From the NCBI GenBank assembly GCA_002408085.1, contig DHQL01000027.1, positions 134,488-198,487 on the forward strand: a stretch of DNA of 64,000 bases, given 5' to 3'. The stretch is from Spirochaeta sp. UBA5339 (GTDB taxonomy: Bacteria > Spirochaetota > Spirochaetia > DSM-2461). Numbering within the stretch: position 1 is the first letter of the stretch; every line of letters begins with the position of its first letter. Positions 49,095-57,526 of this stretch are shown piece by piece. The notes under the pieces were generated by a model. The model had not been told where the DNA came from, did not search any database, and was given only the letters and a program-made list of their open reading frames with translations. The position numbers and the translations under genes are program-made.

Positions 49095-49880
49095 GTGAAG
49101 ACACTCAGATCGCTGTTCAGAAAAAAAGAAGACCGCAGTTCCATTGTTGACCATGAGGCTCTGACCGACCTTAATGTGGATGAGAAAGGAATGATCAAGG
49201 GGATCGTTGAACTGGCCGAGACAAAGGTCAAGGAAGTTATCATCCCCAGAATCGATGTTGTATTTATTCCCTCTGATATCGCCGAAGAGGAGCTCTATGA
49301 CATCATGATACAGTCGGGACACTCCCGCTTTCCTGTCTATGAGGACACCATCGATAATGTAATCGGCGTACTCTATGTTAAAGACCTTCTCGGCTATATG
49401 GTCAAAAAGAGAGAGTTTCAGATCAGGGAGCTTATGAGGAAGGCTTATTTTGTTCCCGAAAGCATGAAGCTTGACTCTCTGCTCAAGGAATTCAAGCAGC
49501 GCCGTATCCATATTGCCATTGTTGTGGACGAGTACGGCGGAGTTTCCGGTATCGTCTGTATGGAGGATATTATCGAAGAGATTGTCGGTGATATTCAGGA
49601 TGAGTTTGATAACGAGGATGATGATCTTCTGGAAATCGGGGAGGGCACCTACCTCTGTGATGCCAGAATGAATATTGAGGACCTCAATGAGAAGCTCTCC
49701 ACCGCCCTTCCCGAGGAGAAATTCGATACCTTCGGGGGCTTTGTCTTTGACCTTTTCGGAAAGATTCCGGTCCGTTATGAGAAGGTCAGCTTTGAAAATC
49801 TGGATTTTATCATCCAGACCATGGATGGTCATAAAATAAAAACTGTCAAAATTATATTCAGGGAAGATGAACAGGAGTAG
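49095..49880 (+). CDS. TlyC/CorC-type CBS-domain protein, no membrane segment
   Basis: A 261-residue cytoplasmic protein of the HlyC/CorC family. It has two CBS domains (VKEVIIPRIDVVFIP near 35-49 and VIIDEYGG-like VVDEYGGVSGIVCMEDIIEEIVGDIQDE near 140-167) and a C-terminal transporter-associated domain (TYLCDARMNIEDLNEKL, DTFGGFVFDLFGKIP). There is no membrane part; size and layout match the Brachyspira TlyC group and enterobacterial CorC, which affect Mg2+/Co2+ efflux. The start is GTG at 49095. It overlaps the next gene by 14 nt. Confidence 0.93.
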   Translation: MKTLRSLFRKKEDRSSIVDHEALTDLNVDEKGMIKGIVELAETKVKEVIIPRIDVVFIPSDIAEEELYDIMIQSGHSRFPVYEDTIDNVIGVLYVKDLLGYMVKKREFQIRELMRKAYFVPESMKLDSLLKEFKQRRIHIAIVVDEYGGVSGIVCMEDIIEEIVGDIQDEFDNEDDDLLEIGEGTYLCDARMNIEDLNEKLSTALPEEKFDTFGGFVFDLFGKIPVRYEKVSFENLDFIIQTMDGHKIKTVKIIFREDEQE

Positions 49881-51837
49881 AAGAGCCTTAATACCAGTTT
49901 TATTGTTCTTCTCGGCTTTTCTTCTGCATGCACAGAGCTCACCCGTTGAGCTCTATGAGAACGGACGCCATGAGCTGCGCTCCGGCGACTACTATTCCTC
50001 CATAGATCTTTTCAAGCAGGCTCTGATGATCAACCCAGCCTATGTGGATGCCAGAAAGGGTATGGCGGAGGCCTATTTTCTTCTTCAGGAGTACGGAGAG
50101 GCACTGAACCACGCCCAGGCGGCCCTTCGGGGAGCGGGGGGCCGGGTGGATATTATGACTCTGATGGGCCGGATCTATCTGGGACTTAACGATCTTCCCG
50201 CTGCAGATGCCCGGTTTCAGCAGGCCCTGTCCATTGAGCCCAATAATACCGAAGCAGCCTACGGCAGGGCGGAGATCGCCGTCTTCCGGGGGAACTATTC
50301 CGAAGGAACCGATCTCTTTGAGCGGAGTCTGGCAGTCAATCCTGACAGCCGGAGGGCCCTGCTCTCCCTCTCCCTTCTTCACGAGGATGCCGGTGATGGG
50401 GACAAGTCCCGATATTATCTGAACCGCGCTCTTGATCAGTACCCTCAGGACTCTCAGGTTCTGGATTTTGCCATACGTTACTTTGACCGGACTGAAGACT
50501 GGGTTCATGCCGAAGAGACCGCCATGAAGTGGAAGGCCCTTGATCCTGACAACGACAGTATCCCCGTTCTTCTGGGAACCATTTACAACAAGATGGGCCG
50601 GAATGATGAGGCGGTGGAGGCATTCAGTCAGGCCGTCCGAAGCCGTCAGGAAGATCCCCTGGTCTGGTACCTTCTGGGCCGGAGTTATGTGGATCTGGGA
50701 CGGAATACAGAGGCCCTTTTAAGCTTTAAAACCGTAAATATTATCGATCCGGGAAATGAGATGGCCCGTATTGCCGCCGAGGATCTTCTGCTCCGGGAGT
50801 ATCCCATTGGTCATGAGGAGCGTGTAAGAGCAGGCCGGTATCACTATGATCAGGCACGGAACCTTCAGAGATCCTATCAGTATGAGAAAGCTATGGATGA
50901 GTACAGGATTGCCCGAATCCTCTCGCCTCTGGATCTGGACATATGGTGGGACTATGCCGAAATTCAGAGCCTGCTGGGCTATAAGAACCGCTACCGCGAA
51001 GAGATGACCGCCCTGAAGCAGCAGGGTTATGACAATGAACGCTTCCTGAGGGTTATGGAGCTTCTTGAAGCCTCGGTGGATGACTCCTTTGTGACTAACT
51101 GGAGGGCTCCCATGACAAGAAGCCATACACCGGTGACTCTCTCCCTCTACTTTGACAGAAAGAAAAGCGACCTGATTCACAGCGGCATGGAGGAGGCCCT
51201 GACCTCCAGTCTTGCCTCCCAGATAGCCCGGGACCCTCATTATGATATTATCAGTCAGCAGACCATAGCCGATGAGGCCGAGGCCTACCGCAGCGGCTAT
51301 GGCAGCGGGAGCGACTTTTATATTGTGGTTTCTGTTGTTGAGACTCAGCGTACAATAGGCTTAAGCTGTTCAGTCCGCCTCTCCCGAACAGGTTCCGAAA
51401 TGTTCAGTTTCAACAGCCTGCGTTCGGGAAACCGGCGGGTATCGGATGTTCTTGTTATGGCCGGAAAGCAGATTCTTGATCTGCTGCCATTAAAGGGCTT
51501 TTTGCTGGGAATCGACAAGGACCGGGTCCTTGTTAATCTGGGCAGTTTTGATGGACTGGAGGAGGAAGCTTCCCTTGTTCTGCTGAGAAAGGATTCGGGA
51601 CGCTGGATCAGTCAGGCTCCCTGGCTTGAGTTCTCCACGGAAGATCTTCTTGGCACAATTGATCTGACAGATTTTCAGGAATCCTACTCCCTTGGTACTG
51701 TGACCAGGAACTCACCCTTTGATCTCATCAATGCAGGGGACGAAGTCTATCTTCTTACCGAGGAGATGGAGCTGCCTGACCCGGGCTTCACCAGGGTGAA
51801 TGAAGAGCTTAAATCACAGCTCCTGAGGCTCTTCTAG
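49867..51837 (+). CDS. Exported TPR-repeat protein
   Basis: A 656-residue protein with a signal peptide (ALIPVLLFFSAFLLHAQ). About nine tetratricopeptide repeats fill residues 27-400 (for example YENGRHELRSGDYYSSIDLFKQALMINP and AVEAFSQAVRSRQEDPLVWYLLGRSYVDLG). A separate C-terminal domain begins near 430 (LIHSGMEEALTSSLASQIARDPHYDIISQQTI) and looks like a mixed alpha/beta fold. It overlaps tlyC. Such proteins are frequent in spirochaetes and are presumed periplasmic scaffolds. I cannot name the family. Confidence 0.85.
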   Translation: MNRSRRALIPVLLFFSAFLLHAQSSPVELYENGRHELRSGDYYSSIDLFKQALMINPAYVDARKGMAEAYFLLQEYGEALNHAQAALRGAGGRVDIMTLMGRIYLGLNDLPAADARFQQALSIEPNNTEAAYGRAEIAVFRGNYSEGTDLFERSLAVNPDSRRALLSLSLLHEDAGDGDKSRYYLNRALDQYPQDSQVLDFAIRYFDRTEDWVHAEETAMKWKALDPDNDSIPVLLGTIYNKMGRNDEAVEAFSQAVRSRQEDPLVWYLLGRSYVDLGRNTEALLSFKTVNIIDPGNEMARIAAEDLLLREYPIGHEERVRAGRYHYDQARNLQRSYQYEKAMDEYRIARILSPLDLDIWWDYAEIQSLLGYKNRYREEMTALKQQGYDNERFLRVMELLEASVDDSFVTNWRAPMTRSHTPVTLSLYFDRKKSDLIHSGMEEALTSSLASQIARDPHYDIISQQTIADEAEAYRSGYGSGSDFYIVVSVVETQRTIGLSCSVRLSRTGSEMFSFNSLRSGNRRVSDVLVMAGKQILDLLPLKGFLLGIDKDRVLVNLGSFDGLEEEASLVLLRKDSGRWISQAPWLEFSTEDLLGTIDLTDFQESYSLGTVTRNSPFDLINAGDEVYLLTEEMELPDPGFTRVNEELKSQLLRLF

Positions 51838-51840
51838 TTA

Positions 51841-51869
51841 TTGACCTGACCCTCCTATTTGTCTATAGT
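51841..51869 (+). promoter_or_regulatory. Sigma-70-like promoter of gap
   Basis: TTGACC (51841-51846), exactly 17 nt, then TATAGT (51864-51869). The start of transcription would fall about 30 nt before the TTG start codon of gap. This is one of the clearest promoters in the window. Confidence 0.75.
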
Positions 51870-51907
51870 AAAATCAATAAAATTTTAGAGATACTGGAGG
51901 CATTCCC

Positions 51908-52906
51908 TTGAAAATCGCCATCAACGGTTTCGGCCGGATCGGACGTAATGTATTTAAAATCGCCATGGAGAGAGAGGGGATGGAGATCGTCGGAATCAAC
52001 GATCTCACCGATGCCGCCACGCTGGCCCACCTGCTGAAGTACGACTCAACCTTTGGTGTATACAGCCGCGAAGTAAAGGCTGAAGAAGGTAAAATCATTG
52101 TAGACGGAATCGAAATTCCCGTGTTTTCCATCCGCAATCCCTCACAGCTGCCCTGGCAGGACCTGGATGTGGACGTAGCCATCGAGTCTACAGGAATCTT
52201 CAGAGCCGCCAGAAGCGAGAAGGGCGGATATATGGATCATATCGATGCGGGAGCAAAGAAGGTTATTCTGACTGTACCTGCAAAGGATGATATTGAGACT
52301 GTTGTTCTCGGTGTCAACGAACAGATGATCTCCGAGCAGGTAAATGCCTACTCCAACGCCTCATGCACCACAAACTGTCTTGCTCCTCTGGCAAAGGTCC
52401 TGAATGACGAATTCGGCATTGTAAAGGGTCTGATGACCACGGTGCACGCCTACACCAATGACCAGGTAATTCTGGATACTCCCCATCCCGACCTCAGACG
52501 CTCCCGTTCGGCCGCACTGAATATCATCCCCACATCCACCGGGGCTGCCGCTGCTGTGGGCAAAGTTATACCTGAGCTCAACGGCAAACTGAACGGAGGG
52601 GCCATGCGTGTTCCCACTCCCACCGGTTCCGTTGTGGACCTGACGGTTCAGCTTGAAAAAGACTGCAGTGTCGAGGAGCTGAATGCCGCCGTGAAAAAGG
52701 CGGCCGAGGGTACACTTGAGGGAATTCTTGAGTACACCGAAGACCCCATCGTTTCCATGGATATCAAGGGAAACCCCAATTCATCGGTTTTTGATGCAGG
52801 ATGCACCATGAAGGTGGGCGAGGGCTTTTTTAAGGTGATCTCATGGTATGACAATGAGATGGGATACTCCACAAGGGTTGTTGATCTGGCTCAGAAGCTG
52901 GTCTGA
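51908..52906 (+). CDS. gap: Glyceraldehyde-3-phosphate dehydrogenase
   Basis: GAPDH oxidises glyceraldehyde-3-phosphate in glycolysis. The 332-residue protein opens KIAINGFGRIGRNVFKIA (NAD-binding), has the catalytic Cys in NASCTTNCLAPLAKVL near 150-165, the substrate site TVHAYTNDQ, and SWYDNEMGYSTRVVDL at the end. The start is TTG at 51908 with GGAGG 7 nt upstream, placed behind a strong promoter. pgk and tpiA follow, so lower glycolysis genes are clustered. Confidence 0.98.
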   Translation: MKIAINGFGRIGRNVFKIAMEREGMEIVGINDLTDAATLAHLLKYDSTFGVYSREVKAEEGKIIVDGIEIPVFSIRNPSQLPWQDLDVDVAIESTGIFRAARSEKGGYMDHIDAGAKKVILTVPAKDDIETVVLGVNEQMISEQVNAYSNASCTTNCLAPLAKVLNDEFGIVKGLMTTVHAYTNDQVILDTPHPDLRRSRSAALNIIPTSTGAAAAVGKVIPELNGKLNGGAMRVPTPTGSVVDLTVQLEKDCSVEELNAAVKKAAEGTLEGILEYTEDPIVSMDIKGNPNSSVFDAGCTMKVGEGFFKVISWYDNEMGYSTRVVDLAQKLV

Positions 52907-52993
52907 AGAAGGCCGGCCGGAAGAAAATGTATATCAGAGACTTTGCACTCCAAGGAAGGCAAGGTTCAGGAAGAAGATATTTAGGAGAACTTT

Positions 52994-54175
52994 ATGAGTG
53001 TTATTACCGTTAAAGATCTGGATCTGAAGAACAAACGTGTTCTGGTCCGTGTAGACTTCAATGTTCCTCTCAAAGAGGGAAAAATTACAGACGATACAAG
53101 AATGCAGAGAGCACTGCCCACCCTCAAGTACATTCTTGAGCAGGAAGGCGCTTCCCTTATCGTAATGAGCCACCTCGGCCGTCCCTCTGAAGAGAGAGAG
53201 CCCCAGTTCAGCATGAAGCAGCTGGAAGCTCACCTGGCTGAGATTGCAGGTGTTCCCGTAACAACAGCTCCCGACTGTGTAGGTGCTGAAGTGGAAGCCA
53301 TGGCTGCCGGACTCAAGGCAGGGGAGATTCTTCTTCTGGAGAACACACGCTACCACAATGCTGAAAAGAAAAACGATCCCGCATTTGCCGAGCAGATGGC
53401 AAAGCTGGCCGACGTTTATGTAAATGACGCCTTCGGTGCCGCTCACAGAGCCCACGCCTCTACAGAGGGAATCACAAAGTACCTGCCTTCCTGCGCCGGT
53501 TTCCTGATGGAAAAAGAGTGCATGTTCTTTGACAAGGTACTGGAAGCTCCCGAGAAACCCTTTGTTGCCATCATCGGCGGTGCCAAGGTTTCCTCCAAAA
53601 TCGAGGTTCTCGAGTCCCTGATCGACAAGTGCAACACATTTGTTATCGGCGGCGGTATGGCCTACACATTCCTGAAGGTTCAGGGATACGAGATTGGAAA
53701 CTCTCTCTTCGAAGAGGAGTTTATGGATACAGCAAAAACCTTCCTGGCCAATGCAGAAAAGGCCGGTGTTGAGGTTATCCTCCCCATGGACCATGTTGTA
53801 GCCGATAAATTTGCCGAAGATGCAGATGCCGTTTCCGTAGATGAGATCAACATTCCCGCCGGAATGCTTGCCATGGACGTCGGACCCAAAACAATCGCAG
53901 CTGTCAAGGACAGAATCGCCGCAGCCAAGACCGTTGTATGGAACGGACCCATGGGTGTATTCGAGTTCGACAAGTTCGCCAAGGGTACAGCGGAAGTTGC
54001 CTCCTTTGTTGCAGACTGTGCCGGAACAACCGTTGTGGGCGGAGGAGACTCTGTAGCTGCGGTTAACAAGTTCAAGCTGGCAGACAAGATCGACCATGTT
54101 TCCACCGGTGGTGGAGCATCTCTCGAGTATCTGGAAGGTAAAGCCCTCCCCGGTGTTGTTGCTCTTAGAAAATAA
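52994..54175 (+). CDS. pgk: Phosphoglycerate kinase
   Basis: Pgk makes ATP from 1,3-bisphosphoglycerate. The 393-residue protein has RVLVRVDFNVPLKEGKITDDTR near 15-36, MSHLGRPS, LENTRYHNAEKKNDP, AIIGGAKVSSKI and GGGDSVAAVNKF, and VSTGGGASLEYLEGK at the end. ATG 52994 has AGGAG upstream. It follows gap by 87 bp and is closed by a terminator. Confidence 0.98.
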   Translation: MSVITVKDLDLKNKRVLVRVDFNVPLKEGKITDDTRMQRALPTLKYILEQEGASLIVMSHLGRPSEEREPQFSMKQLEAHLAEIAGVPVTTAPDCVGAEVEAMAAGLKAGEILLLENTRYHNAEKKNDPAFAEQMAKLADVYVNDAFGAAHRAHASTEGITKYLPSCAGFLMEKECMFFDKVLEAPEKPFVAIIGGAKVSSKIEVLESLIDKCNTFVIGGGMAYTFLKVQGYEIGNSLFEEEFMDTAKTFLANAEKAGVEVILPMDHVVADKFAEDADAVSVDEINIPAGMLAMDVGPKTIAAVKDRIAAAKTVVWNGPMGVFEFDKFAKGTAEVASFVADCAGTTVVGGGDSVAAVNKFKLADKIDHVSTGGGASLEYLEGKALPGVVALRK

Positions 54176-54179
54176 GTGA

Positions 54180-54220
54180 AATACGGCGGGTTGCCCCTTT
54201 GAGGCGACCCGTATTTTTTT
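54180..54220 (+). terminator. Rho-independent terminator after pgk
   Basis: AATACGG...GTTGCC pairs with GGCGACCCGTATT across a short loop with one bulge, and seven T residues follow. It starts a few nt after the pgk stop. Confidence 0.75.
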
Positions 54221-54263
54221 GCATAATGAAATTCTGAAAATAATCCATTAGGAGAGAATCGAT

Positions 54264-55016
54264 ATGAGAAATTACCTGATCGCAGGAAACTGGAAAATGA
54301 ATAAGACTCCTTCCGAGGCGGCAGCCCTGGCCAAGGAAATCGTTCCCATGGTAAAGGACGCGGACTACAGAGTAATGGTAGCTCCCTCCTTTGTATGTAT
54401 TCCCGCCGTTATCGATGCGGTAAAGGGAAGCAACATTATCGTTGCCGCTCAGAACATGGCCAACACAGAAGCCGGTGCCTTCACAGGTGAGACTTCCGTA
54501 CTGATGCTCAAGGACCTGGGTGTTGAGATGGTAATCCTCGGACACTCCGAAAGACGCCACATCTACGGTGAAACAAACGAAATCATCAACGAGAAGGTAA
54601 AACTGGCTCTGGCTAACGGAATCACTCCCGTTCTCTGTATCGGTGAGCTTCTGGAAGAGAGAGAAGCCGGTAAGGCTGAAGCCGTATGTTACGAGCAGCT
54701 CGAAAAGGGGCTGGCCGGAGTATCCGAGGCGGATCTGGACAATGTTGTAATCGCCTACGAACCCGTTTGGGCCATCGGGACAGGTAAGACTGCAACTCCC
54801 GATGACGCTGACGCCATCCACGCAGCATGCAGAAAGAAAATTGCCGAACTCTATTCCGATGCGGCGGCTGAAAAGATCGTTATTCAGTACGGCGGTTCCA
54901 TGAACCCCGGAAATGTAAAGAATCTGATGGCCATGGAAAACATCGACGGCGGACTCATCGGCGGTGCTTCACTGAAGGCTGATTCTTTCGGTGAACTGGC
55001 TAATTTCAACAAATAA
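54264..55016 (+). CDS. tpiA: Triosephosphate isomerase
   Basis: TpiA interconverts dihydroxyacetone phosphate and glyceraldehyde-3-phosphate. The 250-residue protein opens RNYLIAGNWKMNKT with the substrate lysine, has the catalytic His in LGHSERRHIYGE, and the catalytic Glu in AYEPVWAIGTGKTATP near 165-180, and closes with GGASLKADSF. AGGAG precedes ATG 54264. It lies behind the pgk terminator, so it may have its own promoter. Confidence 0.98.
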   Translation: MRNYLIAGNWKMNKTPSEAAALAKEIVPMVKDADYRVMVAPSFVCIPAVIDAVKGSNIIVAAQNMANTEAGAFTGETSVLMLKDLGVEMVILGHSERRHIYGETNEIINEKVKLALANGITPVLCIGELLEEREAGKAEAVCYEQLEKGLAGVSEADLDNVVIAYEPVWAIGTGKTATPDDADAIHAACRKKIAELYSDAAAEKIVIQYGGSMNPGNVKNLMAMENIDGGLIGGASLKADSFGELANFNK

Positions 55017-55091
55017 GTTGTAAATTAGTCCTTGCAGGGCTCAGTCCTGTATGTTATTTTATGGAGTCTGTTTATCAGATACATAAGAAAT

Positions 55092-55128
55092 AATCCTTTC
55101 CCCCAGGGGGAAGGATTTGTTTATTTCC
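55092..55128 (+). terminator. Probable weak terminator between tpiA and secG
   Basis: AATCCTTTCCCCC and GGGGGAAGGATT form a strong stem with one bulged base, followed by TGTTTATTT. It stands 75 nt after tpiA and just before the secG ribosome site. The U-run is broken, so read-through is likely. Confidence 0.5.
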
Positions 55129-55144
55129 CGGGAGAAATATAAAA

Positions 55145-55501
55145 ATGGGTATTATCGGAACGTTATTGATCGTCCTTTTCGTTATTGTCAGTCTTCTGCT
55201 GATACTGATGGTTCTTTTGCAGGATGATCAGGGTGAAGGCCTGGGAGGTCTTTTCGGTGGTTCTAGCGGATCACCCTTTGGCGGAGCTACAAACAATGCT
55301 CTAGTCAAGCTGACATCCATTTTGGGTACCATTTTCATGGTCAGCGCCCTGCTTGTAGCAGTGGTTGTTAAAACACCCAACAGCAGCGATGTTATCGGTG
55401 AAGCCAGAAAGATGAGCGCTGAACAGAGCGACGGAAACTGGTGGGAAGCCGATGTACAGGAAGCTAGTGAAGGCGACGCCCTCATTATTCCTGAAAACTA
55501 A
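55145..55501 (+). CDS. secG: Protein translocase subunit SecG
   Basis: SecG is a small accessory subunit of the SecYEG translocon. The 118-residue protein has a first membrane helix (about 2-24), the conserved MVLLQDDQGEGLGGLFGGSSGSPFGG stretch near 22-47, a second helix (about 55-75), and a polar C-terminal tail longer than usual. It is followed by a strong terminator. The adjacency of tpiA and secG is common in bacteria. Confidence 0.93.
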   Translation: MGIIGTLLIVLFVIVSLLLILMVLLQDDQGEGLGGLFGGSSGSPFGGATNNALVKLTSILGTIFMVSALLVAVVVKTPNSSDVIGEARKMSAEQSDGNWWEADVQEASEGDALIIPEN

Positions 55502-55507
55502 TCATAA

Positions 55508-55542
55508 CAGAATGGGAGATCTCTCCCATTCTGTACTTTTTT
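55508..55542 (+). terminator. Rho-independent terminator after secG
   Basis: CAGAATGGGAG-ATCT-CTCCCATTCTG is a perfect 11-bp stem, followed by TACTTTTTT. It lies 7 nt after the secG stop and 15 nt before the next start codon. Confidence 0.9.
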
Positions 55543-55556
55543 AGGGGGAACTCCAG

Positions 55557-55967
55557 ATGCGGGTTGCAGTGCTTTACTTCAGGAACGGATCTGAAAAAGT
55601 AAAAAAAATAGCTTCATATATGGCCAGGGGAATCGAATCTCTGGGACATCAGGTGACGCTTGTGGACGGTGAGACCGAAAGCGATACCAAGATGACTATT
55701 TTTGAATATATTGTTGTAGGCACAACAGCAAACTCATTTTTCAGCGGAAAAATCTCCGACAGTGTCTCCACTTTTCTACAGAATGCCGGAAGGGTCTCCG
55801 GAACGAAAAGCTACGGCTTTATTGTTAAAAACGGCCTCTTTTCTTCAAAATCTCTCCATCTCCTTATGAAAACTATGGAAAAAGAAGGTATGTTTCTGAA
55901 AATTTCCGATATTCTTGCCACTCCGGAAGAAGCGGAACTGATTGGAAAGAAACTTAATATAAAATAA
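55557..55967 (+). CDS. Flavodoxin-like protein of unknown function
   Basis: A 136-residue protein resembling a short flavodoxin fold: RVAVLYFRNGSEKVKKIASYMARGIESLGHQVTLVD at the start (a beta strand, a phosphate-loop-like region and helix), then FEYIVVGTTANSFFSGKISDSVSTFL, then SYGFIVKNGLF. The first loop lacks the usual TGNT sequence, so flavin binding is not sure. AGGGGG lies 8 nt before ATG 55557. A stable hairpin follows the stop. Confidence 0.65.
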   Translation: MRVAVLYFRNGSEKVKKIASYMARGIESLGHQVTLVDGETESDTKMTIFEYIVVGTTANSFFSGKISDSVSTFLQNAGRVSGTKSYGFIVKNGLFSSKSLHLLMKTMEKEGMFLKISDILATPEEAELIGKKLNIK

Positions 55968-55986
55968 GTTGTTATTAAGGTATCAG

Positions 55987-56013
55987 GCATAAGCCGCTTC
56001 GGCGGCATTATGC
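55987..56013 (+). other. Stable UUCG hairpin downstream of the flavodoxin-like gene
   Basis: GCATAA-GCCGC-TTCG-GCGGC-A-TTATGC forms an 11-bp stem with one bulge and a UUCG tetraloop. The U-run of a normal terminator is missing; TATTCCATTCG follows. It could be a weak terminator or an mRNA stabiliser. Confidence 0.65.
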
Positions 56014-56033
56014 TATTCCATTCGAGGTTATAA

Positions 56034-57080
56034 ATGTTTAAAAAAAGATTAATATCAGCAGTGCTTCTCCTTGTGACTGCGGGCCTTTTTGCCCAGCAGG
56101 CCTTTGTAGATAAACCCGTAGCCATTGTCAGGCTTACCAGAACAGATGTAATTTCCCAGAGAAAGCTCGCTCAGAGTGTTATGTTTTACGAGCAGCAGAC
56201 AGGCCGCACCCTCAATCTTGATGAAAAACAGGAAGTTCTACAGACTCTGATTAATCAGATGCTGGTTCTTCAGGCAGCCGAAAGAGACGGTGTAAGCGTT
56301 ACGGAACAGCAGGTTCTCCAGATGGGTATGGGGCAGATGATGCAGCAGCTGCAGCGTCAGATTACCGAAGCTCAGTACAGACAGATTATTGAAGAACAGT
56401 CTGGAACCGATTTTGAAACATATCAGAACAGCATCAAAGAGCAGATTCTTCTGGAACAGTATGTCAGCGAAAAGAAGCGTGACTTTATCAGAACCACATC
56501 CATGCCCACTGACGATGAGATCGAAACCTTCTATATGCAGAACGAGGACAAGTTCATCAATCCCGAAATGGTGCGTCTGAGTCATATCTTCTTCAATACA
56601 AGGGGAATTGACGCTGCTGCCAAGGCTGAAATCAAGAAGAATGCCGATGCTGTCTATCAGCAGATTGTCAGCGGAGAGGCCACCTTTGCCGCAATGGTAA
56701 GGGAGCACTCGGATGACAAGGAAACCATTGTCAGAGACGGAGATCTGGGAACCTATATCGACCGGTCCGATCAGAATATCGCCGTTTTCGGACGTGACTT
56801 TCTCAATACCGTTTTCAGAATGAATGTGGGTCAGGTCAGCGAAGTTCTGGAATCAAGTCAGGGTTACCATATTGTGAAGCTCGATGACCGCCAGAGTAAG
56901 CGTTTTCTTGAGATTGACGATCCCGTCTCCCCCGTAGAGACAGTAACAGTACGTCAGTATATCGGAAATGTGATTACCTATCAGAAACAGCAGATGGCCT
57001 TTCAGCAGGCGGCTGCCCAGGTTGTCCAGGAACTGATGGATGACGCTGATATTCAGTACTTTACAGAGAACATCGAATAA
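56034..57080 (+). CDS. SurA-like peptidyl-prolyl isomerase (parvulin), periplasmic
   Basis: A 348-residue exported chaperone with a signal peptide (ISAVLLLVTAGLFAQ). An N-terminal SurA-like domain (about 20-170, rich in Gln, with LINQMLVLQAAERDGVSVTEQQV) is followed by a parvulin PPIase domain (MVRLSHIFFNTRGIDAAAK near 179-197, DGDLGTYIDRSDQ, VGQVSEVLESSQGYHIVKLDDR near 264-285) and a C-terminal helix. It should fold outer-membrane proteins. It is followed by nusB after 5 nt. Confidence 0.9.
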   Translation: MFKKRLISAVLLLVTAGLFAQQAFVDKPVAIVRLTRTDVISQRKLAQSVMFYEQQTGRTLNLDEKQEVLQTLINQMLVLQAAERDGVSVTEQQVLQMGMGQMMQQLQRQITEAQYRQIIEEQSGTDFETYQNSIKEQILLEQYVSEKKRDFIRTTSMPTDDEIETFYMQNEDKFINPEMVRLSHIFFNTRGIDAAAKAEIKKNADAVYQQIVSGEATFAAMVREHSDDKETIVRDGDLGTYIDRSDQNIAVFGRDFLNTVFRMNVGQVSEVLESSQGYHIVKLDDRQSKRFLEIDDPVSPVETVTVRQYIGNVITYQKQQMAFQQAAAQVVQELMDDADIQYFTENIE

Positions 57081-57085
57081 GAAAG

Positions 57086-57526
57086 ATGAAAGTGTCCGGT
57101 ACCCGGAGAAAAGCCAGGATTCTGGCTTTTCAGGCCCTGTACAGCTATGAGATGACTTCGGCGGAACTGGATGACCTCTTCCGCTTTGAATGGGCCCGTG
57201 AAGAGACTCTTGAAGATGATGTAATAACTTTTGCCAGTCTCCTGATAAAGGGGACTGTCGAAAATCTTCAGGAGATTGATTCTCAGATCAGGGGAAGTCT
57301 CAGAAACTGGGATTTTAACCGTTTGGAAAAAGTAAGTCTTGCGATTCTGAGGATGAGTATATATGCTCTTATATATCAGAGGGATATTCCGCCAAAGGTT
57401 GTGATCGACGAAGCCGTCGAGATTACCAAGGAATTCGGCACAGACGATTCATACCGTTTTGTAAACGGTATACTGGATACAATAAAGAAAAACTATGAGC
57501 AGCCCGCAAGAGGATCACAGGTATAA
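57086..57526 (+). CDS. nusB: Transcription antitermination factor NusB
   Basis: NusB acts with NusE in rRNA antitermination. The 146-residue helical protein has RRKARILAFQALYSYEM near 7-23 and the family ending VVIDEAVEITKEFGTDDSYRFVNGILDTI near 110-138. ATG 57086 is 5 nt after the PPIase stop. A TPR protein gene starts 32 nt before its end in another frame. Confidence 0.95.
   Translation: MKVSGTRRKARILAFQALYSYEMTSAELDDLFRFEWAREETLEDDVITFASLLIKGTVENLQEIDSQIRGSLRNWDFNRLEKVSLAILRMSIYALIYQRDIPPKVVIDEAVEITKEFGTDDSYRFVNGILDTIKKNYEQPARGSQV

Noticed and set aside
52934..54097. Minus-strand open frame of 387 codons opposite pgk
   Set aside because: Cys- and Gly-rich shadow translation of pgk; no motifs and no ribosome site.
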